Assembly (NCBI RefSeq): GCF_027706845.1
Contig: NZ_JAQGCZ010000007.1
Coordinates: 1 to 64,000 of the forward strand
Origin: Mycolicibacterium sp. BiH015
GTDB lineage: Bacteria > Actinomycetota > Actinomycetes > Mycobacteriales > Mycobacteriaceae
DNA: 64,000 bases
Direction of reading: 5' to 3'
This document shows, piece by piece, positions 53,457 through 62,153 of this stretch. The translations under genes were made by a program, and so were the position numbers. How positions within the stretch are numbered: position 1 is the first letter of the stretch; every line of letters starts with the position of its first letter. A model generated the notes under the pieces. The model was not told where the DNA came from and searched no databases. It saw nothing but the letters and a program-made list of their open reading frames with translations.

Positions 53457-54134
53457 GTGACTGCACGTCCCCTCAACGAGTTGGTCGACGAAGGTTGGGC
53501 CTGCGCACTCGCGCCCGTCGAATCCCAGGTGACACAGATGGGTGAATTCCTGCGGGCCGAGCTGTCCGCCGGCCACCGCTACCTACCGGCAGGGCCGAAT
53601 GTGTTGCGCGCGTTCACATTTCCGCTTGACAAGGTCAAAGTGCTGATCGTCGGGCAGGACCCTTACCCGACACCGGGACATGCGGTGGGCCTGAGCTTCT
53701 CGGTGGCCCCCGACGTACGCCCGCTGCCGCGCAGCCTGGACAACATCTTCAAGGAGTACCGCGACGACCTCGGCTACCCGCCACCGTCCACGGGCGATCT
53801 GACACCGTGGTGCGAACAGGGAGTGATGTTGCTCAACAGAGTCCTCACCGTGCGGCCGGGAACACCGGCATCCCACCGCGGCAAGGGCTGGGAAGCCGTG
53901 ACCGAATGCGCCATCCGAGCGCTCGTTGCGCGCCGCCAACCGTTGGTGGCAGTTCTGTGGGGCAGGGATGCGTCGACGCTGAAGCCGATGCTCGAGGACA
54001 CGGCGGTCATCGAATCGCCGCATCCGTCGCCGCTGTCGGCCTCGCGGGGATTCTTCGGGTCGAAGCCGTTCAGCCGTGCGAACGAACTACTGACACAGCG
54101 AGGCGCCGAGCCGATCGACTGGCGCCTGCCGTGA
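53457..54134 (+). CDS. ung: Uracil-DNA glycosylase (family 1)
   Basis: Removes uracil from DNA, starting base-excision repair. The 225-residue protein has the catalytic water-activating loop GQDPYPTPGHAVGLSFS (Asp68), the uracil-recognition region GVMLLNRVLTVRPG and the minor-groove intercalation loop HPSPLSASRGFFG. The length is close to the M. tuberculosis enzyme (227). The GTG start has TATGTT 8 bases upstream. It converges with rpmB. Confidence 0.95.
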   Translation: MTARPLNELVDEGWACALAPVESQVTQMGEFLRAELSAGHRYLPAGPNVLRAFTFPLDKVKVLIVGQDPYPTPGHAVGLSFSVAPDVRPLPRSLDNIFKEYRDDLGYPPPSTGDLTPWCEQGVMLLNRVLTVRPGTPASHRGKGWEAVTECAIRALVARRQPLVAVLWGRDASTLKPMLEDTAVIESPHPSPLSASRGFFGSKPFSRANELLTQRGAEPIDWRLP

Positions 54135-54146
54135 AGAGGGTCGCGG

Positions 54147-54341
54147 TCAGCCGCGCGCGACCTTGCCGGCCTTCAGGCACGACGTGCACACGTTGACACG
54201 GTGCTTGTTGCCGCCAGGGGTCGACACGGCGCGCACTGACTGGATGTTCGGGTTCCACCGACGGCTGGTCCGGCGATGGGAGTGCGACACCGACTTGCCG
54301 AAGCCGGGGCCCTTCCCGCAGATCTCGCACACGGCAGCCAT
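54147..54341 (-). CDS. rpmB: 50S ribosomal protein L28, zinc-binding (C+) form
   Basis: A 64-residue ribosomal protein. Two CxxC pairs, CEICG (residues 5-9) and CTSC (about 52-55), show the zinc-binding form. Mycobacteria also have zinc-free paralogues induced in zinc starvation; this copy is the zinc-replete type. SVSHSHRRTSRRWNPNIQSV is the typical L28 core. An AAGGAGTT ribosome site precedes the ATG. It diverges from the FakA-like gene. Confidence 0.95.
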   Translation of the reverse strand: MAAVCEICGKGPGFGKSVSHSHRRTSRRWNPNIQSVRAVSTPGGNKHRVNVCTSCLKAGKVARG

Positions 54342-54548
54342 AGTGAGAACTCCTTGTTAAGTCAGTACTGGGGGCCAACGACCGGCACACGACCGGGTGA
54401 CCCGACAACCTGATCAGGATACCGGGCACTGCAGGGATCGCAAAAACGCGGTGGTTCAGGGTGTCCACAGCTGGCCAGACACGGTCTTCGGCGGTGTCCG
54501 TGGCACTGACTAGGCTGACGCCGACGGGGGCGGAAGTGTGGAGGTGGG

Positions 54549-56210
54549 ATGGCGGCTCGGCGGCTGGACGGTTCCGGCCTTCGACACTGGGCGCACACGG
54601 CCGTCGCCGACCTCATCAGCCACACCGAAGAGATCAACCAACTCAACGTGTTCCCGGTCGCCGACGCCGATACCGGCACAAACATGCTGTTCACGATGCG
54701 TGCCGCGTGGGCCCAGGCCGATGCCGCCGACACCGGGGACGACGTCACCGCAGTGGCAGCCGCGCTCGCCGACGGGGCCCTCCGGGGCGCGCGAGGGAAC
54801 TCCGGTGTGATCCTGTCGCAGATCCTGAGGGCGATCGCCGAGGTCACCGCCGCGGCCGCCGACGATCGCGCCGGTGTGCTCAGCGACATCAGTGGTCCTC
54901 TGTTGAGCACCGCGCTACGGCACGCCGTGACCCTCGTCGTCGCCTCGATGGGGCAAGCAGTGCCGGGCACCATCGTGTCAGTGCTGCACGACGCCGCCGC
55001 TGCGGCCGAGGACGCCGCCTCGGAACAGGCCGACCTCGCCGAGGTGGTCGCCGCGAGCACCCGCGCCGCAGCATCCGCTCTCGACCGCACCCCCACCCAA
55101 CTCGACGTACTCGCCGATGCCGGCGTTGTCGATGCAGGCGGGCGAGGTCTGCTGGTCCTGCTCGACGCACTCTCGGCGACGCTGACCGGTCACACCACCC
55201 GGCGTGCCGTCTATCAGCCGGCCCCCAAGAACGCGCCGGTCGAGACGACGCCGTCGGCGAGTAGAACGTCTCCGAGCTTCGAAGTCATGTACCTGCTCAG
55301 TGACTGCGAGGCCCACAACGTCGAGCGTCTGCGTGCCCGCCTCGACGAACTGGGCGACTCCGTCGCGATCGCCGCCTCGGGATTCGGCGATTCCGGCGAA
55401 ACCAGCGCCGGCTGTTACTCGGTCCACGTCCACGCCGACGACGCCGGCGCTGCAGTCGAAGCGGGGCTGGCGGTGGGCACGCTGAGCCGCATCCAGATCA
55501 CCGCACTCAGCGGTGGCGCCGACCGGCTCCCTGTCGGCAGCTGGAGCAGGCAGCGCGCGGTGCTGGCCGTCGTCGACGGCGACGGCGCCGAGAGCTTGTT
55601 CGCCGGGGAGGGCGCCGATGTTCTGCGCCCGGCCTCCGATTCAGCGGTCAGCGCGCAGGAACTGTTGCACGCGCTACTCAACACGGGCGCCGCGCAGGTA
55701 ATGGTGTTACCCAACGGCTATGTCGCGGCCGAGGAGATCGTCGCCGGTTCGGCGGTCGCGTCGGACTGGGGGATCGACATGGTTCCGGTGCCCACAGGGT
55801 CGATGGTGCAAGGGCTCGCGGCGCTGGCGGTGCACGACCCCGACCGCCGCCTCGTCGACGACGGCTACACGATGGCCAGGGCTGCAGCCGGCGCGCGGTT
55901 CGGGTCGGTCCGGGTGGCGGCCGAAGAAGCACTCACCTGGGCGGGCACCTGCAAACCCGGCGACGGGCTCGGTGTCGCCGGTGACGAAGTCGTCATCGTG
56001 GGTGACGACATCGCTTCCGCCGCAGCCGGATTGATCGACCTTCTGCTCGCCGCCGGCGGAGAATTGGTGACTGTGCTGACCGGTGACGGTGCGGGACCCG
56101 ACGTCGCTGCGGCACTTGCCGATCACGTGCACCGCAAGCATCCAGGCACGGAGATGGTCGCGTTTCACACCGGCCACCGCGCCGACGCGCTGCTCATCGG
56201 GGTGGAGTGA
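54549..56210 (+). CDS. DAK2-domain kinase, FakA/YloV-like
   Basis: A 553-residue protein with the layout of the fatty acid kinase FakA: an N-terminal DhaL/DAK2 kinase domain (about residues 1-200), a middle domain and a C-terminal DegV-partner domain. The Mg-ATP motif reads NVFPVADADTGTNM (about residues 33-46): both aspartates are kept, but the usual glycine between them is alanine. GALRGARGNSGVILSQ and DAGGRGLLVLLD are further kinase motifs. FakA phosphorylates fatty acids bound to a FakB (DegV) protein; no FakB gene is adjacent. recG follows with a GTGA overlap. In M. tuberculosis I recall this gene split in two (Rv2975c/Rv2974c); here it is intact. Confidence 0.83.
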   Translation: MAARRLDGSGLRHWAHTAVADLISHTEEINQLNVFPVADADTGTNMLFTMRAAWAQADAADTGDDVTAVAAALADGALRGARGNSGVILSQILRAIAEVTAAAADDRAGVLSDISGPLLSTALRHAVTLVVASMGQAVPGTIVSVLHDAAAAAEDAASEQADLAEVVAASTRAAASALDRTPTQLDVLADAGVVDAGGRGLLVLLDALSATLTGHTTRRAVYQPAPKNAPVETTPSASRTSPSFEVMYLLSDCEAHNVERLRARLDELGDSVAIAASGFGDSGETSAGCYSVHVHADDAGAAVEAGLAVGTLSRIQITALSGGADRLPVGSWSRQRAVLAVVDGDGAESLFAGEGADVLRPASDSAVSAQELLHALLNTGAAQVMVLPNGYVAAEEIVAGSAVASDWGIDMVPVPTGSMVQGLAALAVHDPDRRLVDDGYTMARAAAGARFGSVRVAAEEALTWAGTCKPGDGLGVAGDEVVIVGDDIASAAAGLIDLLLAAGGELVTVLTGDGAGPDVAAALADHVHRKHPGTEMVAFHTGHRADALLIGVE

Positions 56211-58474
56211 ACATGGCGACATTGGACGACCGCCTGGACTTCGTGATCGGCAAGAAGGCCGCCGACCCGCTGGAAGAGCACCTCGGATTGCGCACCGTCG
56301 GTGAGTTGCTGCGCTATTTCCCCCGCAAGTACAGCGACGCGATGACGGTCCGTGGTGAAGGGGAGGACCTCGACGTCGAAGAGGGTGAGCACGTCACGTT
56401 CGTCGACGTGATCGCCAAAGCCGAACTGAAGCAGGTCCGAAATCAGCCGTCGCGCCAGTATCTCGTCGTGACCCTGAGGGATCGTCGACCGAAGGTGACG
56501 GCGACGTTCTTCAATCCTCGCTGGATCAAGAACTCACTCGTCGAAGGCGCCGAGGTGATGCTCTCGGGAGAGGTCGGATTCTTCCGCGGCGCGATGCAGC
56601 TCACTCATCCCGCGTTCATGGTGCTGAATGCGAAGTCAGGCAAAGCTGTCGGCACGAAATCGCTCACTTCGATCGCGTCGACCACCGGCGCGACCGGCGA
56701 CGATCTTCTCGCCGAGTTCGAAAAGGACTACTTCCCGATCTACGCCGCTACGTCGAAGGTGCAGACGTGGGACATCTACGCGTGCATTCGCCAAACCCTC
56801 GCCGTCCTCGACCCTGTCCCCGAGACGTTGCCGGATTGGTTCGTGCGCGAACACAATCTGATGTCTGAAGACGAGGCCCTACGCGCAGTCCACATCAGTG
56901 ACCATGCAGAGGACCGCGCCCGTGCCATCGAGCGGTTGACATTCGACGAGGCCGTCGGGCTGCAATGGGGACTGGTCGCCCGCAGGCACAGCGAGCTCGG
57001 GGCCTCCGGACCTCCGGCGCCCCGCCGTGACGACGGCCTGGTCACCGCGATGATGGGGCAGATGCCGTTCGAATTGACCGCAGGGCAGCGCGAGGTCCTC
57101 GAGGTGGTCTCGGGGGAGCTCGGCGCACCACGTCCGATGAACCGGATGTTGCAGGGCGAGGTCGGCTCGGGCAAGACTGTCGTGGCGCTGCTGGCGATGC
57201 TGCAGATGATCGACACCGGGTTCCAGTGCGCGTTGCTGGCGCCGACGGAAGTCCTTGCCGCGCAACATGCTTTGTCGATCCGTGCGATGCTGGGTCCGTT
57301 GGGGAGCGCCGGTGAGCTCGGGGGCGCCGAGCAAGGGACCAGGGTGGCGCTGCTGACCGGGTCGATGACAGCGCAGCAGAAGCGCGACGCCCGTCGAGAG
57401 ATCTCCTCGGGCGAGGCGGGGATCGTGATCGGCACCCACGCCCTGTTGCAAGACGCCGTCGAGTTCGACCGCCTGGGCTTGGTCGTCGTCGACGAGCAGC
57501 ACCGATTCGGTGTTGAGCAGCGGGACCGGTTGCGGGCCAAGGCTCCTGACGGGATCACCCCGCATCTGCTGGTGATGACGGCGACACCCATCCCGAGGAC
57601 GGTGGCGCTGACCTACTACGGGGATCTGGAGACCTCCACACTTCGCGAGTTGCCCCGCGGTCGTCAGCCCATCACCACCAAGACGATCTTCGAGACAGAA
57701 CATCCGAGGTGGCTTGCCAGGGCGTGGGAGCGCATCGCCGAGGAGGTGGCCGCGGGCCGCCAGGCCTATGTCGTCGCCTCGCGCATCGACGAGGACGACG
57801 CCCCGGACGAGGGCACGAAGGGTGCCGCCAAAGCCTCGAAGCGGAAAGAGGACACCTCCGACAAGGGCCCCCCGCCGGTTACCGTCGTCGAGCTACTCGC
57901 CCGGCTGCAGCACGGACCGCTGGCGGGTCTGCGTCTCGGGCTCATGCACGGTCGGCTCCCCAGCGACGAGAAGGATGCGGTGATGGCCGCTTTCCGGGCG
58001 GGCGACATCGATGTCCTGGTATGCACCACGGTGATCGAGGTCGGTGTCGATGTCCCCAACGCCACGGTCATGGTGGTGATGGACGGTGACCGCTTCGGGA
58101 TCAGTCAGCTGCATCAGCTGCGCGGCCGCATCGGCCGTGGCGAGCACCCCAGCCTGTGCCTTCTTGTCACCAAACTGCCCGAATCGTCCAGAGCGGGGCA
58201 ACGACTGACGGCCGTGGCCAGCACCCAGGACGGATTCAAGCTGGCCGATCTCGACCTACGGGAGCGCAGCGAGGGTGACGTGCTGGGGTTCCACCAGTCG
58301 GGACGCCCGATCACCCTGCAGTTCCTGTCGCTGGCCCACCACCTCGAGATCATCCTGGCCGCCAAGGAGGTCTGCGAGACGGTCTACGAGTCCGATCCGC
58401 TCGACCGTGGCATGGCCGTGTTGTCGGCGCCGTTCGTCGACGCCGACAAGGTGCAATTCCTGGACATGTCGTGA
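56207..58474 (+). CDS. recG: ATP-dependent DNA helicase RecG
   Basis: A branch-migrating helicase that reverses stalled forks and processes recombination intermediates. The 755-residue protein has the N-terminal wedge/OB domain (residues 1-250), Walker A GEVGSGKTVVALLAML (about 312-327), the DEAD-like box VVDEQHRFGVEQR, motif III TATPIPRTVALTYYGD, and the motif VI region QLRGRIGRGEHPSLCLL. A GTG at 56207 overlaps the preceding stop; the ATG at 56213 is an equally possible start. A charged insertion (DEGTKGAAKASKRKEDTSDK, about residue 540) is common in actinobacterial RecG. The HNH gene follows with a GTGA overlap. Confidence 0.95.
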   Translation: MNMATLDDRLDFVIGKKAADPLEEHLGLRTVGELLRYFPRKYSDAMTVRGEGEDLDVEEGEHVTFVDVIAKAELKQVRNQPSRQYLVVTLRDRRPKVTATFFNPRWIKNSLVEGAEVMLSGEVGFFRGAMQLTHPAFMVLNAKSGKAVGTKSLTSIASTTGATGDDLLAEFEKDYFPIYAATSKVQTWDIYACIRQTLAVLDPVPETLPDWFVREHNLMSEDEALRAVHISDHAEDRARAIERLTFDEAVGLQWGLVARRHSELGASGPPAPRRDDGLVTAMMGQMPFELTAGQREVLEVVSGELGAPRPMNRMLQGEVGSGKTVVALLAMLQMIDTGFQCALLAPTEVLAAQHALSIRAMLGPLGSAGELGGAEQGTRVALLTGSMTAQQKRDARREISSGEAGIVIGTHALLQDAVEFDRLGLVVVDEQHRFGVEQRDRLRAKAPDGITPHLLVMTATPIPRTVALTYYGDLETSTLRELPRGRQPITTKTIFETEHPRWLARAWERIAEEVAAGRQAYVVASRIDEDDAPDEGTKGAAKASKRKEDTSDKGPPPVTVVELLARLQHGPLAGLRLGLMHGRLPSDEKDAVMAAFRAGDIDVLVCTTVIEVGVDVPNATVMVVMDGDRFGISQLHQLRGRIGRGEHPSLCLLVTKLPESSRAGQRLTAVASTQDGFKLADLDLRERSEGDVLGFHQSGRPITLQFLSLAHHLEIILAAKEVCETVYESDPLDRGMAVLSAPFVDADKVQFLDMS

Positions 58475-59178
58475 GCCGCAAGCAGACGTTGTGGCTCGCC
58501 GTGGCCGTCGTGCTGGCGGTGATCGTCGCCTATCAGGTGAGTGCGAGCTCGGGCGGTCCGTCACGCTACATTGCCGAAGCTGACATTCCGACACTGGCTC
58601 CCGGTGCCGACGCGCTGGCCGGGATCGCCGAAGTTCCCGCAAGGGTGCGCGGAAACGACTATCGCCGAGATGCTTTCGGAGAGTCGTGGACCGACGATAC
58701 GACCGCACCGGGCGGCCACAACGGTTGCGACACCCGCAACGACATCCTCGACAGGGACCTGATCGACAAAACCTACGTGGCGATTTCGCGCTGCCCCACC
58801 GCCGTCGCCACCGGCAAGCTTCTCGACCCGTACACCAATGCCGCGGTGGCGTTCACCCGTGGCAACCAGACGGGGGCGTCGGTACAGATCGACCACATCG
58901 TGCCGCTCGCGCTGGCGTGGGATCTCGGTGCCCGCGACTGGAGTGACGACATGCGGGTGCGCTTCGCCAACGATCCAGCCAATCTGCTGGCAGTGTCCGG
59001 CGGAGCGAACCAAGACAAAGGCGACAAGCAGCCGTCGCTGTGGATGCCGCCGAACGCGGCCTTCCACTGTCAGTACGCCATGCAGTACCTCGAAATACTG
59101 CGCGGCTACCGACTGCCCGTCGATGCCCCCTCAGTGCCGGTCTTGCGTGAGGCCACGCGGACCTGCCCCGTGGGTTGA
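58471..59178 (+). CDS. HNH (DUF1524-type) nuclease-like exported protein (Rv2972c-like)
   Basis: A 235-residue protein with an N-terminal signal anchor (TLWLAVAVVLAVIVAYQV, residues 5-22), so the rest is outside the membrane. The HNH/GmrSD-type core is visible as QIDHIVPLALAWDLGA (His-Asp pair near 140) and NDPANLLAVSGGANQDKGDK (Asn/His-like and Lys residues near 170). Conserved Cys residues (GCDTRN, ISRCPT, FHCQYA, TRTCPVG) suggest disulfides. It is coupled to recG by GTGA. It may be a secreted nuclease; no activity has been shown for this group as far as I know. Confidence 0.8.
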   Translation: MSRKQTLWLAVAVVLAVIVAYQVSASSGGPSRYIAEADIPTLAPGADALAGIAEVPARVRGNDYRRDAFGESWTDDTTAPGGHNGCDTRNDILDRDLIDKTYVAISRCPTAVATGKLLDPYTNAAVAFTRGNQTGASVQIDHIVPLALAWDLGARDWSDDMRVRFANDPANLLAVSGGANQDKGDKQPSLWMPPNAAFHCQYAMQYLEILRGYRLPVDAPSVPVLREATRTCPVG

Positions 59179-59343
59179 GCACTTCCGCGTGGCGCATCAG
59201 TACCGGAGATATTGACGCTAGTAGCTAATCCGTGATCATAAATTGGTAATTCCCTTCCAGTCCAGCACGTGCAAATATGGAAAACAATTATCGAGTGCAG
59301 CAAATCTCCGGGGCAGGTTCGGGGTGCCCCTGAGGGGTGGTGG

Positions 59344-59922
59344 ATGAACACGAAGGTGTCGGCGCCAGTCGACTCGGTGACGAGAACACTGGCTGCTCTG
59401 GCCCTGACCGGAATCGTGGCGGCGGCCCTGGCTGCGCCTGCAGCCGCGTCGCCCGATTCCGGCGCTCCAACAGGGCCGGATGACCCGCGCTGCATCGCGA
59501 TGCCGACCGACCCTGTGTGTCACGGCGGTCCCTACGCGCCGCCGACGGCGCCCTCGCCTGGTGTGCCTGCGCTGCCCACCGGTCCCTTGGACCCAGCGTG
59601 CATGACCAACCCAGCCGATGCTGCTTGCGTCGGAAGTCCGTACCTGCCGCCACCGCCACCGGCCGTTCCTCAGGCGCCACCACCACCGGTCGCTCCGCCG
59701 GCCCATCCTCCGGTCGGTCCGCCGCCGATCGCACCGCCTCCGATGGCGCCCATCGCGCCTCCGCCGATATCGCCGTTCGGCGGACTGGGAGGTATGCACA
59801 TCGGGGCACCGGGCGGGATCGCCGGGGGATTGCACATGGGCGTGGGTATGCACGGCATCGGCGGCCACATAGGCATGGGAGGCATGGGCGGACACATGGG
59901 CGGCGCGGCCGGCCACATGTGA
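59344..59922 (+). CDS. Secreted Pro-rich protein with His/Met/Gly-rich tail
   Basis: A 192-residue exported protein. A signal peptide (LAALALTGIVAAALAAPAAAS, cleavage near residue 37) is followed by a module with four cysteines (DPRCIAMPTDPVCHGGPY, then LDPACMTNPADAACVGSPY). A Pro-rich stretch of about 50 residues comes next, then a 44-residue tail with 6 His and 7 Met in a glycine background (for example GMHGIGGHIGMGGMGGHM). The tail looks able to bind copper or another soft metal. The ATG at 59344 is chosen because it gives the signal peptide. It is a tandem paralogue of the next gene, which lacks the tail. Confidence 0.75.
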   Translation: MNTKVSAPVDSVTRTLAALALTGIVAAALAAPAAASPDSGAPTGPDDPRCIAMPTDPVCHGGPYAPPTAPSPGVPALPTGPLDPACMTNPADAACVGSPYLPPPPPAVPQAPPPPVAPPAHPPVGPPPIAPPPMAPIAPPPISPFGGLGGMHIGAPGGIAGGLHMGVGMHGIGGHIGMGGMGGHMGGAAGHM

Positions 59923-59986
59923 TTTTGACGGTGTCAGCCAACCGAATCCCGTTCTCGCACCGCAGATTACGGAAGAGGAGCCCTTG

Positions 59987-60460
59987 ATGCGCAGCACGGC
60001 AATGACCAGTGTGGTGACCCGAACAGTCGTGGGACTCGCGCTCGGCGCGATGGCCGTGGCGATCGGCGGGGCACCGGCAACGGCTGCGCCGAATCCGGGT
60101 GGCCCGACGGGCCCGTCCGATCCCCGCTGCATCTCGATGCCGACGGACCCTGTGTGTCAGGGCGGTCCTTACGGGGTGCCTGCGGCGCCGAGCGCTCCCA
60201 CCGGCCCGCTCGATCCGAGTTGCATGTCGAACCCCGCCGATGCCGCGTGTGTGGGAAGTCCCTATCTGCCCGCCACCCCGCCTCCGCCGCCCGCGCCGCC
60301 ACCCCCGCCGCCGGTGATCGCGCCCCCGCCGCCGATCGCACCGCCACCTGTGACGCCGCCGCCGGTGATCGCGCCCCCTCCCATCACGGCGCCCACCATC
60401 GCGACGCCGTCGATCTCACCCACCATGTCCGGTGGCGCGGGCATGCCCTCGATCATGTGA
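59987..60460 (+). CDS. Secreted Pro-rich protein, tandem paralogue without metal-binding tail
   Basis: A 157-residue exported protein sharing the cysteine module with its upstream neighbour (DPRCISMPTDPVCQGGPY and LDPSCMSNPADAACVGSPY). A Pro/Ala/Ile repeat region (PPPVIAPPP units) follows, ending in a short Ser/Gly/Met tail. The signal peptide is near residues 8-35. The ATG at 59987 is preferred over the TTG at 59984. A tandem duplication followed by divergence of the C-termini explains the pair. Its stop lies 3 bases from that of the facing DyP gene. Function unknown. Confidence 0.72.
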   Translation: MRSTAMTSVVTRTVVGLALGAMAVAIGGAPATAAPNPGGPTGPSDPRCISMPTDPVCQGGPYGVPAAPSAPTGPLDPSCMSNPADAACVGSPYLPATPPPPPAPPPPPPVIAPPPPIAPPPVTPPPVIAPPPITAPTIATPSISPTMSGGAGMPSIM

Positions 60461-60463
60461 CGT

Positions 60464-61666
60464 TCACTCCATGAGGCTCTGGCCGACATAGCCACCTTCG
60501 GCTGCGCCGGGAAGAACTGCGAACACCGCAGACCCGATCGTGGTGATCCACGGGTTCAGCGCGTCGGATTCGGCCAGACGCCGCTGAACGGGAACGAACT
60601 GCCGCAACGGATCTCGCTGATAGGACGCGAAGATCAAGCCGGCTTCGGTGACGGTGCCCGTTGGCGGATCGTCGTAGTTGTACGCTCGCCGCAGAAACCG
60701 CTCGTCCTCGAAGCGGGGCCGAGCCAGTGCGACGTGCGAATTCGGCGGAATGATCGGAATGCCGTTCTTTGTGGCCGCCAGGTCGGGTTCGTCGAATTCG
60801 TCGATGCCCGTCAACGGTGCCCCGGTGTCCAGGCGGCGGCCCACCGTCAATTCCTTGCTGGTGCGGTCGAGTTCGTCCCAGGTGTCGAGTTCGAAGCGAA
60901 TTCTTCGCAGTATCAGCACCGTACCGCCGGCGAACCACGGCTGCCCAGATCCGTCATCCCACACATGCCGATCGAGCTCCGCAGTCCCGCGCAGGTTCGC
61001 GGTGCCGTCGAGCTGTCCCATCAGATTGCGCATCGTCGCACCCGAACCATCGGCGCCGCGCGCGGTCCGAAAGCCACGCTGCCGCCACCGCTCCGACGTC
61101 AACGTCCGTACGTTCTTGAGCAGAACGCGGGCCGTGTGAGCGACGACGACCGCGTCGTCGGCGCAGATCTGCAGCAGGAGGTCACCCCCTGTCCACCGCG
61201 GGTCGAGTCGGTCGGTGCCGAAAGTCGGTAGCGCAGTGACAGATTCCGGGCGGAGATGTGGAAGGCCGATCCGGTCGAACACGTGCGGCCCCATGCCCAC
61301 CGTGATCGTCAACCGGGCGGGTCCCTGCGCGAGTTCGGGTTCGGTGTCGGCCAGCGCGGGCCTTCCCTGAGTGAGTCTCGCGGCATCGGCGCTCCACAAT
61401 TTCAGCACTGCCGTCAACGCCTCACAAGGTTCCCGCGGGCCGGGTGTCAGGTCGGCGGCGATGAACAACGCATGCGCCTGAGGTGACGTGCCGATCCCCG
61501 ATTGGTGGACACCGTGGAACGGTTCGACGTCCGATCCGAAACCCGGAACAAAGCTGGCCGATTCGGCGGTGGTGCAGCGGGTGAGAGTCGCTGCAGCCGC
61601 GGCGGCGGCGCCTCCGGTGATGAGGCGCCGCCGGCTGACAGCCCAGTCGGGCTCAACCATGGTCAT
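60464..61666 (-). CDS. Dye-decolorising (DyP-type) haem peroxidase, Tat-exported
   Basis: A 400-residue DyP peroxidase with a twin-arginine signal (SRRRLITGG, then an Ala-rich core and a Cys near residue 31). The GxxDG catalytic motif is GQLDGTAN (Asp near residue 220), the proximal haem His is in NSHVALARP (about 311), and FLRRAYNYD supplies the distal-side Arg. This is the exported type, unlike the encapsulated mycobacterial DyP. It overlaps the PCuAC gene by 14 bases. In Streptomyces an exported DyP works with copper chaperones, which makes the neighbourhood meaningful. Iron release from haem (EfeB-like) is an alternative role. Confidence 0.88.
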   Translation of the reverse strand: MTMVEPDWAVSRRRLITGGAAAAAAATLTRCTTAESASFVPGFGSDVEPFHGVHQSGIGTSPQAHALFIAADLTPGPREPCEALTAVLKLWSADAARLTQGRPALADTEPELAQGPARLTITVGMGPHVFDRIGLPHLRPESVTALPTFGTDRLDPRWTGGDLLLQICADDAVVVAHTARVLLKNVRTLTSERWRQRGFRTARGADGSGATMRNLMGQLDGTANLRGTAELDRHVWDDGSGQPWFAGGTVLILRRIRFELDTWDELDRTSKELTVGRRLDTGAPLTGIDEFDEPDLAATKNGIPIIPPNSHVALARPRFEDERFLRRAYNYDDPPTGTVTEAGLIFASYQRDPLRQFVPVQRRLAESDALNPWITTIGSAVFAVLPGAAEGGYVGQSLME

Positions 61667-62153
61667 GCCCGCCGGGGGAGTACTCCTCGTTCCCTCCCGC
61701 GAAGTCGCGGACCTGGGCGGTGACGGGAAGCGTGGAGCCGTCTTCGAACGTCAGGGTCACCGCGACGTCAGTTCCCGGCTGCAACCCTTCGTTGAGATCC
61801 ATCAGCATGAGGTGGTCACCGCCGGGCACCAGTTCGTGCGTGCCGTCTGCGGCGATCGTGATTCCTCCCTCTTTGAGCCGCATCACACTGGCACCGCTGT
61901 CGGTGGCGATCTCGTGAATCTCGACAAGTCCTGCTGCGGGAGACTCGCCGCCGACAATGCGCACATCGCGGTCACCGGAATTGGCGAGCGTTCCGAACAC
62001 TGCCGTCATTCCCGAGTCCGCGGCGCGGGCCCACGGATCCTCGAAGGCCACCGCCGACGCCATCGAGGACGCATCGCGGGTTTCCGGCGACGCACACCCC
62101 GACGCCAACACGGCCGCGGCTGCCAGCAGGGCCGTAATCCTCTTGTCAAACAT
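61653..62153 (-). CDS. PCuAC-type copper chaperone lipoprotein
   Basis: A 166-residue exported lipoprotein with lipobox LASGC (Cys20) and a PCuAC domain. The copper ligands follow the family pattern of His and Met: VEIHEIATDSGASVMRL (about residues 76-92) and, later, GGDHLMLMDL (about 111-120). A His-rich C-terminus, GGHDHG, adds a further metal site. PCuAC proteins carry Cu(I) to extracytoplasmic targets such as cytochrome oxidase. It overlaps the PepSY gene by 8 bases and the DyP gene by 14, so the three are one operon. Confidence 0.88.
   Translation of the reverse strand: MFDKRITALLAAAAVLASGCASPETRDASSMASAVAFEDPWARAADSGMTAVFGTLANSGDRDVRIVGGESPAAGLVEIHEIATDSGASVMRLKEGGITIAADGTHELVPGGDHLMLMDLNEGLQPGTDVAVTLTFEDGSTLPVTAQVRDFAGGNEEYSPGGHDHG

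Noticed and set aside
54549..56210. Frameshift in the FakA-like gene, as remembered for M. tuberculosis
   Set aside because: Here the frame is continuous for 553 codons, with kinase and C-terminal domains in one reading frame.
59200..59300. Insertion-sequence remnant in the AT-richer stretch before the secreted paralogues
   Set aside because: There are no terminal inverted repeats, target duplication or transposase fragment. It probably holds a promoter: a TTGACG at about 59213 may be a -35 box, but I could not fix a convincing -10.
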